A stretch of 64,000 bases of DNA from an uncultured Neomegalonema sp. (GCA_937948985.1 CALFAK010000094.1:1-64000); one strand, 5' to 3'. Positions 1 through 9,073 are shown, counted from the stretch's first letter. Notes: a model not told the origin generated them from the letters alone. A program made the numbers and translations.

Positions 1-378
1 CGCTGGCCGCAGGGGCGTGGTGATCTGGGCGACAGGATGGGGCGTGTTTTCCGCGAGTTTCCTGATGGTCCCGTGGTGATTATCGGGGCGGATATTCCTG
101 ACATCTCACCCGCGCATATCCAGCAGGCGTTTCGGGCGCTGGGGGATCATGATGCGGTGTTCGGCCCCGCCGATGATGGCGGATATTGGCTGGTCGGATT
201 AAAGCGCAGCCGTGCCGTGCCGCCGCGATTCATGCGCGGGGTGCGGTGGTCGACGGAGGATACGCTGGCTGATACGCTGGCGACACTGCCCCCGGAAAGC
301 AAAGTCGCCATGTTGGACATTTTGCGTGATATCGACACGATTGACGATCTGCACGCCCGTAAGCAAGCGGCGGAGTGA
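1..378 (+). CDS. DUF2064 / TIGR04282-type glycosyltransferase, 3' part
   Basis: The reading frame is already open at base 1 (R-W-P-Q-G-R-G-D-L-G-D-R-M), so the gene starts outside the window and only the C-terminal ~125 residues are seen. The block VVIIGADIPDIS, followed by DAVFGPADDGGYWLVGL, matches the nucleotide-sugar binding core of the DUF2064 family (GT-A-like fold, annotated as rSAM/selenodomain-associated transferase 1). Substrate is unknown. The gene ends 136 bp before the histidine kinase. The family call is firm; the biological role is not. Confidence 0.8.
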   Translation, partial: RWPQGRGDLGDRMGRVFREFPDGPVVIIGADIPDISPAHIQQAFRALGDHDAVFGPADDGGYWLVGLKRSRAVPPRFMRGVRWSTEDTLADTLATLPPESKVAMLDILRDIDTIDDLHARKQAAE

Positions 379-514
379 AGCAAAATACCTAAGATTCTTA
401 TGATAATCTTTCGTCAAATTGCAATTAAAGCATATGGCAACTGACTGACATTAACGTTGCTTTCAGCAGTATTTCATACCTTGAACATATAAATTTCCCT
501 GATCTGGAAGCGAT

Positions 515-2662
515 ATGTTCGAGGTGGACTCCGGCAAAGAACACGAAACGGGCGTGGCCGCCAAAGCCGCGACGAGTGAACATGCCCGCTCGCATAAACT
601 GCTCGAAGAAGCGGCCAATGCCAGTGTGCAAGGGATCATCATCCTCGGCGAGGAGTATGTAGAGCTGTGCAATCCCCGTGCGCGGGAACTGAATGGTGTG
701 CCGCATGACATCCTTGATGTCGGCAAGCCTTGGATGGATTTCTTCCAATACCAATACGAGCGCGGTGATTTTGGTGATGGCGAAGAAGGGCGCGTTTTCT
801 TTCGCGAGTTACTGAAAACCTTCAAAGAGCGCAAAGTCACCCAGATTGAGCGCAAGGCCGGAAACGACCGGATTATTCGCGCTGACCGTGTGCCCAACTC
901 ACTGGGCGGCATTACGATCACGCTGACCGACATCACTGACATCAAAAATCGCGAGCGCGAGCTTGAAGACATGTGCGTCAAAGCCGCCGCCGCCGAACAC
1001 GCCAAATCCGAGTTTCTCGCCAATATGAGTCATGAAATCCGCACGCCCATGAATGGGATTTTTGGGATGGCGGAGATATTATCCGCAACGGAGTTGACCG
1101 CGAAACAACAGATGTTCGCTGATATCATTGTGAAGTCGAGCACTTCACTGCTGACGATTATCAACGATATTCTCGACTTCTCGAAGATTGATGCCGGACG
1201 GTTGGAATTGGACCTTGAGCCGTTCAATCTGATGGAAGCTGTCGAAGATGTTGCCACACTGATTTCCGTTGCCGCATCCGAGAAAAATGTTGAGATGATC
1301 GTGCGGGTCGATCCCACGCTGCCCGACGAATTTATCGGTGATGTGGGCCGTGTGCGGCAGATCATCACGAATCTGCTCGGCAACGCGGTGAAGTTCACGG
1401 ATGAGGGGCATGTCTTCATCGAGGTGAAAGGCGCGCTTGATCAGGGTGACGACGGGCAAAACACCTATGATCTGAGATTCAAGATCAGGGATACCGGCAT
1501 CGGCATCCCACGGGAAAAATGTGAGCGGATCTTTGATAAATTCTGCCAAGTCGACGAAAGCTCTACGCGCAAGCATGAGGGGACCGGGCTGGGACTGGCC
1601 ATCTCCGCTTCGCTGGTCGAGTTGATGGGTGGTGAGATAGAGGTGACATCAGAATTGGGCGTCGGGTCCACGTTTAAATTCGCGATCCGCTTACCCTCGC
1701 ATATGCCCGCAGAAGCAGAACAACCCGTTCCGCATGATGTGACGGATTCGCGGATTTTGATTGTTGATGACAACGAGGTAAACCGTTCGATCCTGATCGA
1801 GCAACTAACGTCATGGCAATTCCGCTGCGGCGCTGTATCGAACGGGTCCGATGCGATCAAGATGCTCAGAAAAGCGGTGGCGAGCGACATTCGTGTTGAC
1901 GCTGTCGTCCTTGATTATCAGATGCCCGGTATGGATGGCGCGGCGGTTGTCAGTGCGATCCGTTCCGATCCCGCGCTGGCGTATATTCCGGTCATTATGC
2001 TGACCTCTGTGCAAGAAACTGCGGAAGGGGAGCAGTTCAAGACGCTTGGCATTCAAGCACATCTGGTTAAGCCGACACGCTCTGCGGCGCTGCGCAATAC
2101 GATTGTGGATGTGCTGCAAAAAGATCGCGCACGCGCTGCGCAAAATCCGCAACAGGAACGCTGTAACCTGAAAACCACCGGGACGGATTCTGAGGACGCC
2201 TGTGAAAACACGATTCCGCGCAAGGGCGCAAATCCGGCGGATGCCCCGGAAAACATACCTGTCAGGGATGCGATTGATATTCTGATCTGTGAAGACAACG
2301 AAGTGAACAGGTTTGTGTTTTCACAAACGCTGGAAGCGACAGATTTTAGCTATGAAATCGCGAAGGATGGCCGCGAGGGCACTGAATTATATCAGAAACT
2401 CAAGCCAAGACTGGTCTTGATGGATGTATCAATGCCGGAAATGAACGGCCTTGAAGCAACAGCGGCGATCCGTGAATTTGAAGCGCAAACCGATCGCCAT
2501 GCGCATATCATCGGCATTACGGCGCATACAGCAAACGCGGATATGCAACGGTGTATTGACGCCGGAATGGACGATTTTTTGACCAAACCGATCTCACCGA
2601 CCAACCTGATCGCGAAAATTGAAGCCGCGTTATATTTTGAAGAGCAGAAAATCAGCGCGTAA
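515..2662 (+). CDS. Hybrid sensor histidine kinase, PAS-HisKA-HATPase-REC-REC
   Basis: A 715-residue protein with a PAS-like sensor (about 28-140), a HisKA dimerisation helix with phospho-acceptor His173 (FLANMSHEIRTPMNG) and an HATPase_c domain with N box (ITNLLGNAVKFTDEG, ~284-298), G1 (DTGIGI, ~326) and G2 (GTGLGL, ~356). Two receiver domains follow: REC1 about 412-530 with phospho-site Asp467 (VVLDYQMPG) and REC2 about 575-705 (VLMDVSMPEMNG). No transmembrane segment or HPt domain is visible, so it is probably a cytosolic kinase that hands phosphate to an unlinked HPt protein. The start is ATG 515 behind a GGAAG-like ribosome site. No cognate regulator is adjacent, so the signal is unknown. 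Confidence 0.92.
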   Translation: MFEVDSGKEHETGVAAKAATSEHARSHKLLEEAANASVQGIIILGEEYVELCNPRARELNGVPHDILDVGKPWMDFFQYQYERGDFGDGEEGRVFFRELLKTFKERKVTQIERKAGNDRIIRADRVPNSLGGITITLTDITDIKNRERELEDMCVKAAAAEHAKSEFLANMSHEIRTPMNGIFGMAEILSATELTAKQQMFADIIVKSSTSLLTIINDILDFSKIDAGRLELDLEPFNLMEAVEDVATLISVAASEKNVEMIVRVDPTLPDEFIGDVGRVRQIITNLLGNAVKFTDEGHVFIEVKGALDQGDDGQNTYDLRFKIRDTGIGIPREKCERIFDKFCQVDESSTRKHEGTGLGLAISASLVELMGGEIEVTSELGVGSTFKFAIRLPSHMPAEAEQPVPHDVTDSRILIVDDNEVNRSILIEQLTSWQFRCGAVSNGSDAIKMLRKAVASDIRVDAVVLDYQMPGMDGAAVVSAIRSDPALAYIPVIMLTSVQETAEGEQFKTLGIQAHLVKPTRSAALRNTIVDVLQKDRARAAQNPQQERCNLKTTGTDSEDACENTIPRKGANPADAPENIPVRDAIDILICEDNEVNRFVFSQTLEATDFSYEIAKDGREGTELYQKLKPRLVLMDVSMPEMNGLEATAAIREFEAQTDRHAHIIGITAHTANADMQRCIDAGMDDFLTKPISPTNLIAKIEAALYFEEQKISA

Positions 2663-2678
2663 ACCGGTTTTCAGACCG

Positions 2679-2700
2679 CAGCGGTTCAAAGAGACCGCTG
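2679..2700 (+). terminator. Possible terminator stem-loop after the histidine kinase
   Basis: A 7-bp perfect inverted repeat (CAGCGGT ... ACCGCTG) with an 8-nt loop lies 17 bp after the kinase stop codon. It is followed by only two T residues, so termination is uncertain. Confidence 0.3.
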
Positions 2701-2762
2701 TTCACACCGGGCCGGAGATGTTGTAGGCGTGACGCTTACGCTACGCATTTTGAAAGCGCGCC

Positions 2763-3695
2763 ATGCTCGAAATAGCGGGAATTGTTGCCCCGGTTTTCCT
2801 CGTCGTCCTGTTCGGCTTTGGCGCGTCAAAGCTGCGGTTGATTATGGATGCCGAAGTGGACACGATCTTACGGTTCACAACGCATTTTGCCGTCTCCGCC
2901 TTGTTGTTCAAGGCGACAGCAACGCTTGATTTGGCCAAAGCGCTCGATCCGGCGATGCTGGTCTCTTACTATTTATCGGCATTCATCGTTTTTGTGATCG
3001 GCATCGTGGTGGCGCGTAAGTTGTTTCGCCAACGCCCCGGTGAAGCGGTGGCTTCGGGGTTTACCGCGCTGTTTGCGAACTCGGTTTTCTTGGGCTTGCC
3101 GATTGTCGAGCGCGCTTATGGCGAGGCCGGATTGGCCGCCGGTTTGGCGATTGTAGCGATCCATGCGCCGTTGATCTACTTTATTGGTGTCGTGACGATG
3201 GAAAGCGCGGCACGGGATGGGACGGGCCCCGTTGCGGCGATGCGTAAGGTGGCGTTCACGCTGTCGCATAACCCGCTGCTGATCGCCGTGACGGCGGGGA
3301 TTTTTGTAAATCTGATCGGACTTCCGATGCCCACAGCGGCGGTTGAGGCGTTGGCATTGCTGGCAAAAGCGGCATTGCCGCTGGGCATGTTTTCGATTGG
3401 CGCAACGCTGACCCGCTATAGCCTCGCCGGCGATTTGTGGATTACGAGCGTGTATGTGGCGCTGGCGCTGATCCTGCGCCCGATCTTGGTGGCGATTCTG
3501 GCATTCGGTGTGTTCAGTATCGATCCGGTGGCGGCGAAAGTGGCCGTTATGATTGCGGCGATGCCCGGCGGGATAAATATTTATCTCTTTGCAACTCTCT
3601 ATAAACGTTCGCAAGCCCTTGCGGCAAATGCGCTTTTGCTCGGCACAGCAGTGTCAATTTTCAGCATTGCGATCTGGCTGGCGGTGCTGGGGTAG
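2763..3695 (+). CDS. AEC family (auxin efflux carrier-like) transporter
   Basis: A 310-residue, very hydrophobic protein with about ten transmembrane helices in two halves, joined by a more polar loop near residues 145-165. The N-terminal segment PVFLVVLFGFGASKLRL and the C-terminal block AAMPGGINIYLFATLYKRS are typical of the AEC/MdcF permease family in the inner membrane. These carriers usually move organic acids such as malonate or malate; the substrate here cannot be read from the sequence. The gene stands alone between the kinase and a hypothetical gene. Confidence 0.88.
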   Translation: MLEIAGIVAPVFLVVLFGFGASKLRLIMDAEVDTILRFTTHFAVSALLFKATATLDLAKALDPAMLVSYYLSAFIVFVIGIVVARKLFRQRPGEAVASGFTALFANSVFLGLPIVERAYGEAGLAAGLAIVAIHAPLIYFIGVVTMESAARDGTGPVAAMRKVAFTLSHNPLLIAVTAGIFVNLIGLPMPTAAVEALALLAKAALPLGMFSIGATLTRYSLAGDLWITSVYVALALILRPILVAILAFGVFSIDPVAAKVAVMIAAMPGGINIYLFATLYKRSQALAANALLLGTAVSIFSIAIWLAVLG

Positions 3696-3774
3696 TGGCA
3701 GTGTATTTTTTCGCCTTGACAAATGTTCTTATTTAGTTCTATTTAGTGCTTGTATGACACAGGAATGGGGCTGA

Positions 3775-4440
3775 ATGGACTGGACTTTGGCAATCACGCG
3801 CAACCGTAATGCGCTGCTACAGCTCATCGCGACACTGCTCGCGATGACGGGCGGCGGTTTGGTTGCCGTGCTGCCAAGGCATGTCCGACTGACAATCCTG
3901 CGCGGGTTGCGACCCGGCGAGTCGGCTTTGCGGCGCTTGATCGTAATCGCGGCGCATGAGATGGCAGTGGAGATCCGGACCGTGGCCAGACGAGCGGCTG
4001 GCGCTATCCCGAAGAAGATTGTGCGGGGAAGCGGCGAACGCGCGCCAGTCTTTCCGCTGTTTGATCGTAGAAAGCATTTTAATTTCAAGGGGACACCGCG
4101 CGTGACGCGGGGCAATCCGCGCGTTTGGCAGCCGGGGATGGATTATCCGGTTTTTGTGAAGAAGGCGCTGCCGTCGGCGGATGATTTGCTCGATGCGACT
4201 CGGCTGTGCCGGCGTATCCGGGCGATGCAGATTGCCTTGGATGATCTGCCAAAACAGGCGCGAAGACTGGCGCGGTGGCAAGCGAAACGGGATGCTGCAC
4301 CGCCTGACGCATGCAAATATCCGCCTTTGCGACCCGGCAGACCACCAGGTCATAGGACGCGGCACACGCATCCGGTGGATCAAATCCTGAGCGATTGTCA
4401 TGATCTGGCGCGGTATCTATTGAACCCGCCGGATACGTGA
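3775..4440 (+). CDS. Conserved hypothetical protein
   Basis: A 221-residue basic protein starting MDWTLAITRN, preceded by an AGGAATGGGG ribosome-binding region. It has a weakly hydrophobic stretch at about 14-35 and many Arg and Pro residues toward the C-terminus. I recognise the N-terminal MDW-AI-RN pattern from unnamed alphaproteobacterial proteins but know no function. It converges on crtC with a 74-bp gap and forms the border of the photosynthesis cluster. A spurious long ORF seems unlikely because the N-terminal pattern is family-like and a good ribosome site precedes it. Confidence 0.6.
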   Translation: MDWTLAITRNRNALLQLIATLLAMTGGGLVAVLPRHVRLTILRGLRPGESALRRLIVIAAHEMAVEIRTVARRAAGAIPKKIVRGSGERAPVFPLFDRRKHFNFKGTPRVTRGNPRVWQPGMDYPVFVKKALPSADDLLDATRLCRRIRAMQIALDDLPKQARRLARWQAKRDAAPPDACKYPPLRPGRPPGHRTRHTHPVDQILSDCHDLARYLLNPPDT

Positions 4441-4514
4441 TCGGCATTACAATTCAAGCAGATTTGCACGCTCCGGTCAGTGATCAGGGCGGCATTTGGT
4501 GTGGGCGTCGCTCA

Positions 4515-5357
4515 TCAGCGTCGGCGCGGCATCCGGAAAGGCAGCATTCGCTTGACGATGCGCGAGCCAAATCGGTCGCCGGAGAAACTCTCGTGCATCA
4601 TCCGCGCGTTCTGGCCCATGAGATGCGTGTTGATGATGGAGCGGGTGTAGAACGGGCCGTCCTCAAGGGTTTTCTCGACGCTGGCGGTATGGCCGGGATC
4701 GGTGGACATGGCACGGCTAACGCCCCAAAAGCCGCGCTTTACCTTGATCGCGGGGGGAGCATCGAAGGGGGAGGCGATGCCGTTCTCATCGAATTTCAAG
4801 GCGATCAGGCCATGCGATCCATCGCGGCGGCGGGTGTCGTAGAGGATGATCGGGCGGCCATCGGCCAATGTGCCGCGCGACCAGTCCCAGTGGTGGAAAT
4901 CATCCTCCAAGCCGCGCGTACCCCAGTTGCAATCCATATAGCCGTGACCGCGCCATTCGGATTCGCTGCTGGAAACGGTGATGTCAGCTTCGGGGGCAAT
5001 GGGCCACCAGCGGTGTAAGCCATTGGCATCAATATCATAAACCTGATCTGTCACCGCTTTCGGACGCACGGTGACAGAGCCGCGAATGCGTTTGGGGAGC
5101 AGTTGTTTGGTCGGCCATGGCAGGCTGATCTCGTCAAAATCAAGCGTCATCGCGCCGTCTTGCCAGTGCAAAGCGCTGGGGCCGACTGTAAAGCTGACCT
5201 CATCCCGGTGAAGCGCCGCCCTGCCCCGCTCGGTCATCGCCCAGCGCTGCGAGTTCGGGCCGTAGAGCGAGACGTTGATGCTGACGTGATTCTCAGGATT
5301 TCCGCGCCCGGACCATGCGTAATACGGCGAGAAAACCGAACCGACGAAAGCGATCAC
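4515..5357 (-). CDS. crtC: Carotenoid 1,2-hydratase (hydroxyneurosporene synthase)
   Basis: CrtC adds water across the terminal double bond of neurosporene or lycopene in the spheroidene/spirilloxanthin branch. Family hallmarks are IAFVGSVFSPYYAW near the N-terminus, the HRWWPIAPEADI block, and GHGYMDCNWGTRGLEDDFHHWDWSRG. I place the start at GTG 5357, giving 280 residues, close to the ~281 of the Rhodobacter capsulatus enzyme, and 26 bp behind the crtD stop. However, the same frame upstream still reads PRFDAPVPPGGYLWWYFDGLSEDG, which looks like CrtC, although the only earlier ATG codons (5693, 5726) lie deep inside crtD. The start is therefore uncertain; the product is not. The gene is the second of the crtD-crtC unit. 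Confidence 0.9.
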   Translation of the reverse strand: MIAFVGSVFSPYYAWSGRGNPENHVSINVSLYGPNSQRWAMTERGRAALHRDEVSFTVGPSALHWQDGAMTLDFDEISLPWPTKQLLPKRIRGSVTVRPKAVTDQVYDIDANGLHRWWPIAPEADITVSSSESEWRGHGYMDCNWGTRGLEDDFHHWDWSRGTLADGRPIILYDTRRRDGSHGLIALKFDENGIASPFDAPPAIKVKRGFWGVSRAMSTDPGHTASVEKTLEDGPFYTRSIINTHLMGQNARMMHESFSGDRFGSRIVKRMLPFRMPRRR

Positions 5358-5383
5358 TGCAATGCCGTGCTGCCCATCTTCAC

Positions 5384-6928
5384 TCAGCCCGTCGAAGTAC
5401 CACCAGAGATAGCCGCCGGGCGGGACCGGCGCGTCGAAGCGCGGTCCGCGACCAGGCTCTCCGCCGCCAGCTTGCCGGAAAGTACCGCCATCGGCACACC
5501 CGGCCCCGGATGCACGCTGCCCCCCGCCAGATAAAGACCCGGAATTTTCGTCCGCGATCCCTGTCGCTGAAACGAGGCCATCCAGCCATGAGAAGCGCGG
5601 CCATAAATCGCGCCGCCAGATCCCGGAAACAGAGCCTCGAAATCCGCCGGACCCGTGGGGATCGCGGAAATCGGCTCCAGCGAAAGGCCGCATTGCTCCA
5701 AGTGATCGCGTGTTTTGCCAAGCCATTGATCGACCTCGTCTTTCGTAAATCTGTGCGTATCACCGTCGGCGGGCGCGTTTATCAGGCAAAGCAAGCGCTC
5801 GCCCTCCTCCGCCCCCACCGCCAGATTGCCGGCATCGTCACGGTCCTGGGCGCAGATGTAGACGGTGGGCTGCCCGGGGAGCGCGCGATCGCGGAAGATG
5901 GTGTCGAACTCGGCGCGGTAATTATCCGAGAAGAAGACTGTGTGGCGGGAGAGCGGAAAACCCTGTGTTCTTGCCCGCATCGACCATGTCAGCGCTGACA
6001 GCGAGCGCGCGGCGGCGGGGACAGGCTTGGGCGCGGCGGTCGGAAGCATGGCGGCGAGGGCAGAGGCGTCGCCGTTGAAGATGATGTTATCCGCCCCGAT
6101 CCGCTCTCCATCGGTCAGCAGGACCGCATCGACGCCCGCGCTTGTGGTAGAAATTGTAGCGATATCAGCGTTATAGCGAACCGTTGCCCCCAGCCGCACC
6201 GCCGCATCAGCCAGCGCGCGGGCAAGGGCGTGCATTCCACCTTCGACGAACCACACGCCGTCTTGCTCAACATGGGCCACAAGCATCAGCGTGGCCGGAG
6301 CCTGATAGGGTGAAGAGCCGCAATAGGTGGCGTAGCGCCCGAAAAGTTGTTGCAAGCGGTAATCCGGAAAGTAGCCGCCAAGCGCGCTCCACAGTGATGA
6401 GAAGGGTTTCAGGGCCAGCATCTCGCTGATATTTAACGGTCCAATCCGTCCGGCAAGCTGCATGGGACCCGGTCGCGGGGCGTTGATGTAGCTGTGTTGC
6501 AGGGTCTTGAAAACCCGTTCGCTGTCGCGCGCGAAACGGCGGTAGCCATCGGCATTTTCGGCTCCGGCGAAGGTGTTGATCGCCTCAACGGTCTGCTCGA
6601 CATCCGCAAACAAATCGAGGTCGGAGCCATCGCGCCAGCCGTGGCGGGCAAGGATTTCTGCGGGTATCAGCGAAACGTGATCGTCGAATGACAGGCCCGC
6701 CTGATCGAATAAAGCGTCAAACGCCCATTTCATCGTGAAAACGGTCGGACCGGAGTCAACAGGGCGCGTGGCGGCCTCAACCTCGCGCATTTTGCCCCCC
6801 GGATAGGATTGGCGTTCCAGAACAGTGACTTCAAAGCCGGCTCCGGCGAGAGCGATGGCGCCGGACAAGCCGCCCATTCCCGCGCCGACGACCACAACAC
6901 GCTCGCCGCGATTCTGAATTTTACTCAT
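5384..6928 (-). CDS. crtD: Methoxyneurosporene dehydrogenase (hydroxyneurosporene desaturase)
   Basis: A 514-residue phytoene-desaturase-type FAD enzyme. The dinucleotide-binding motif is VVVVGAGMGGLSGAIALAGAG at about residues 11-31, then VTVLER and YPGGKM. The C-terminal signature GLYLAGGSVHPGPGVPMAVLSGKLAAE is typical of CrtI/CrtD. It introduces the 3,4 double bond in hydroxy- or methoxycarotenoids. The start is taken at ATG 6928 (MSKIQNRGER); an in-frame ATG exists at 6958. It diverges from crtE across two PpsR sites and precedes crtC. CrtI is the paralogous alternative, but the position beside crtC favours CrtD. Confidence 0.92.
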   Translation of the reverse strand: MSKIQNRGERVVVVGAGMGGLSGAIALAGAGFEVTVLERQSYPGGKMREVEAATRPVDSGPTVFTMKWAFDALFDQAGLSFDDHVSLIPAEILARHGWRDGSDLDLFADVEQTVEAINTFAGAENADGYRRFARDSERVFKTLQHSYINAPRPGPMQLAGRIGPLNISEMLALKPFSSLWSALGGYFPDYRLQQLFGRYATYCGSSPYQAPATLMLVAHVEQDGVWFVEGGMHALARALADAAVRLGATVRYNADIATISTTSAGVDAVLLTDGERIGADNIIFNGDASALAAMLPTAAPKPVPAAARSLSALTWSMRARTQGFPLSRHTVFFSDNYRAEFDTIFRDRALPGQPTVYICAQDRDDAGNLAVGAEEGERLLCLINAPADGDTHRFTKDEVDQWLGKTRDHLEQCGLSLEPISAIPTGPADFEALFPGSGGAIYGRASHGWMASFQRQGSRTKIPGLYLAGGSVHPGPGVPMAVLSGKLAAESLVADRASTRRSRPAAISGGTSTG

Positions 6929-6962
6929 ATTTCGTTCATTGCGTTGACATCGCCTCAAAATG

Positions 6963-6980
6963 TGTCACTCTAAATTGACA
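6963..6980. promoter_or_regulatory. PpsR/CrtJ operator 1, crtD-crtE intergenic region
   Basis: TGTCACTCTAAATTGACA matches TGT-N12-ACA exactly with the preferred inner C and G. It is the first of a pair separated by 8 bp, the classical arrangement for the aerobic repressor PpsR/CrtJ. It sits between the divergent crtD and crtE starts and probably controls both. Confidence 0.85.
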
Positions 6981-6988
6981 CATATATT

Positions 6989-7006
6989 TGTCTATTACAA
7001 ACGACA
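6989..7006. promoter_or_regulatory. PpsR/CrtJ operator 2, crtD-crtE intergenic region
   Basis: TGTCTATTACAAACGACA is a second exact TGT-N12-ACA element, 8 bp from the first and 11 bp upstream of the crtE ATG. It overlaps the leader of crtE. Confidence 0.82.
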
Positions 7007-7017
7007 AGGAGCGGGTC

Positions 7018-7887
7018 ATGGACGCGACACAGCGGATCGAACGGGCATTGGAGCGTGCGCTTTCGTTTGCAACGGCTGGCGACAGGCCGCCATTGCTGTG
7101 TCAGGCGGTTAATCATGCGGTGTTTTCGGACGGCGCGCGGGTACGGCCCCGGCTGTGTCTTGCGGTGGCAGAAGCCTGCGGCGACCCCTATCCCGAAGCG
7201 GCGACCGCAGCGGGAAGCGCAATTGAGCTGCTGCACTGCGCATCGCTGGTGCATGATGATATGCCTTGCTTTGACAATTCAGATTTACGGCGCGGGAAAC
7301 CTTCGGTTCATGCGGCTTTCGGTGAGCCGCTGGCCCTGTTGGCGGGCGACGCGTTGATCGTGCTCGCGTTTGAGACTTTGGCCCGTGAATGTGCGGTCAC
7401 CCCGCACCGTCTGGCGCCGCTGATCTCAACGGTTGCGCGCGCTGTGGGGATGCCGAACGGCATTGTTGCCGGACAGGCTTGGGAGAGTGAGACGGATATT
7501 TGCGTTGAGGAATATCACCGCACCAAGACCGCCTCATTGTTCGTGGGCGCGACGGCGGCAGGCGCGATTGCGGCGGATTCAGACCCGCAGCCCTGGATGG
7601 AGGTCGGGCGCCAACTCGGCGCGGCCTATCAGGTGGCCGACGACCTGCGCGATCTGGCCGGATCGGCGGAAGAAATCGGTAAGCCTTGCGGGCAGGATGC
7701 GGGGAATGAACAGCCCAACATGGTGGATGAACTGGGCGTTCCGGCCTGTCTGGCCAAGCTGCAAAACTACGTGACCAATGCGATTGATGCCGTGCCGGAT
7801 GTGCCGGGATCGGACGGGTTGCGTAATCTGATCAAGGGTGAGGTCAAACGCCTGACGCCGCGCAAACTCGCACAGTCGGCGGCTTAA
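7018..7887 (+). CDS. crtE: Geranylgeranyl diphosphate synthase
   Basis: A 289-residue trans-prenyltransferase that condenses IPP with an allylic diphosphate to make GGPP for carotenoids and the bacteriochlorophyll tail. The first aspartate-rich motif is VHDDMPCFDNSDLRRGKPS (Asp80, Asp81, Asp86) and the second is VADDLRD (Asp208, Asp209, Asp212); both are intact. The start is ATG 7018, behind AAGGAGCGGG. An earlier TTG lies inside the PpsR operator and is rejected. crtF follows after 6 bp, as in Rhodobacter crtEF. Confidence 0.94.
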   Translation: MDATQRIERALERALSFATAGDRPPLLCQAVNHAVFSDGARVRPRLCLAVAEACGDPYPEAATAAGSAIELLHCASLVHDDMPCFDNSDLRRGKPSVHAAFGEPLALLAGDALIVLAFETLARECAVTPHRLAPLISTVARAVGMPNGIVAGQAWESETDICVEEYHRTKTASLFVGATAAGAIAADSDPQPWMEVGRQLGAAYQVADDLRDLAGSAEEIGKPCGQDAGNEQPNMVDELGVPACLAKLQNYVTNAIDAVPDVPGSDGLRNLIKGEVKRLTPRKLAQSAA

Positions 7888-7893
7888 CCGGTA

Positions 7894-9060
7894 GTGACGA
7901 TATCCGAGCATATGGGCGTGACGGACAACGGCGGCAAGCCGGACCTGAGCCAAAGGCTGCGCAACTGGCGCAACAAGCTGGTTGCGGATGCGGGTTTTCA
8001 GCGGCGGGTTGCGCGGTTTCCGCTGACGCGGCGGTTTGCCCGCAAACAATCCGAGGACATGTTCCGCGTGACGACGGGTTTCGTGCAGTCACAAATCCTG
8101 TTCGCCTGTGTGGAAATCGGTTTGTTCGACATCCTCGCCGAAGGGGCGGTTTCGACGCAAGAGATTGCGACGCGGGCGTCTTTGCCGCTTTCGTCCGCAA
8201 AGCGATTGCTGCCCTCGGCGCGGGCGATTGGCGTGATCCGGCCTGCGGGTGAAGACGCGTGGACACTGGATGATAAGGGTGCGGTGATCCTTGGGAATGA
8301 AGGCATTCGCGCAATGATCCGGCATCACGGGATGGTGTATCGCGATCTTGCGGATCCGGTTGGCTTGCTGCGCGAGCCGGGGCGTCAGACAGAAACGGCG
8401 GATTACTGGGCCTATGCGGGGGCACGGGCCGGAGAAGGTGTTTCCGACCAGGATGCGCATACTTACTCGGCGCTGATGCGGTCGAGTCAGGATCTTGTGG
8501 CGACAGAGATTCTGGATGCCTATCCGCTGGGCAAGCACCGGAAAATTCTGGATATCGGCGGCGGTGAGGGGGCGTTTCTGGCAGCGGCCGGCGCACGGCA
8601 CCCGGATATTGGACTCGCGACATTTGATTTACCACCGGTTGCTGCGCGCGCTCAAGAGATCATGGCCAATGCGGGTTACAAAAACCGGTTCGAGGCGCAT
8701 GGCGGGAATTTCTTCACTGACGCCATTCCTGCGGATGCCGATTGTATAACCTTGGTCCGTGTGCTGTGCGATCATGACGATGCGGCGGCGTTGCGGCTGC
8801 TGAAAAATATACGTCGAAGTATTGCACCCTCATCCACATTGTTAATCGCGGAGCCGATGGATGGGTCAGATTCGGGCGACTCGCTCGCGGCAGCTTATTT
8901 CGGTCTTTACTTTCTGGCGATGCGCTCAGGTGCCTGCCGCAGCCCACAGCAGATTCAATCTCTACTGGAAACGGCGGGATTCACGCTTTCGCGGAAGATA
9001 TCAACCCGCAATCCGCTTTTTGCGCGTGTCATTATCGCAAAACCGACAGGCAGTATGTAA
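7894..9060 (+). CDS. crtF: Demethylspheroidene (hydroxyneurosporene) O-methyltransferase
   Basis: An S-adenosylmethionine-dependent O-methyltransferase of about 388 residues with an N-terminal dimerisation/winged-helix part (FRVTTGFVQSQILFACVEIGLFDIL ...) and a Rossmann SAM site ILDIGGGEGAFLAAA at about 218-232. The catalytic-region segment LVRVLCDHDDAAALRLLKNIR resembles other plant-type O-methyltransferases and CrtF. It methylates the tertiary hydroxyl made by CrtC. The start is GTG 7894 or ATG 7912; neither has a strong ribosome site, and coupling to crtE is likely. Its stop codon region already contains the first PpsR site of bchC. Confidence 0.92.
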   Translation: MTISEHMGVTDNGGKPDLSQRLRNWRNKLVADAGFQRRVARFPLTRRFARKQSEDMFRVTTGFVQSQILFACVEIGLFDILAEGAVSTQEIATRASLPLSSAKRLLPSARAIGVIRPAGEDAWTLDDKGAVILGNEGIRAMIRHHGMVYRDLADPVGLLREPGRQTETADYWAYAGARAGEGVSDQDAHTYSALMRSSQDLVATEILDAYPLGKHRKILDIGGGEGAFLAAAGARHPDIGLATFDLPPVAARAQEIMANAGYKNRFEAHGGNFFTDAIPADADCITLVRVLCDHDDAAALRLLKNIRRSIAPSSTLLIAEPMDGSDSGDSLAAAYFGLYFLAMRSGACRSPQQIQSLLETAGFTLSRKISTRNPLFARVIIAKPTGSM

Positions 9061-9073
9061 ATTTTAATTGACA
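9056..9073. promoter_or_regulatory. PpsR/CrtJ operator 1 upstream of bchC
   Basis: TGTAAATTTTAATTGACA is an exact TGT-N12-ACA element that overlaps the crtF stop codon. The companion site lies 8 bp downstream. Confidence 0.78.

Noticed and set aside
5384-5726. Full-length crtC frame from ATG 5726 (403 residues)
   Set aside because: The first ~80 residues are antisense-free but overlap crtD in another frame, are low-complexity (Gly/Arg/Ser) and do not look like CrtC; a GTG at 5357 gives the family length. Kept as an open question in the findings.
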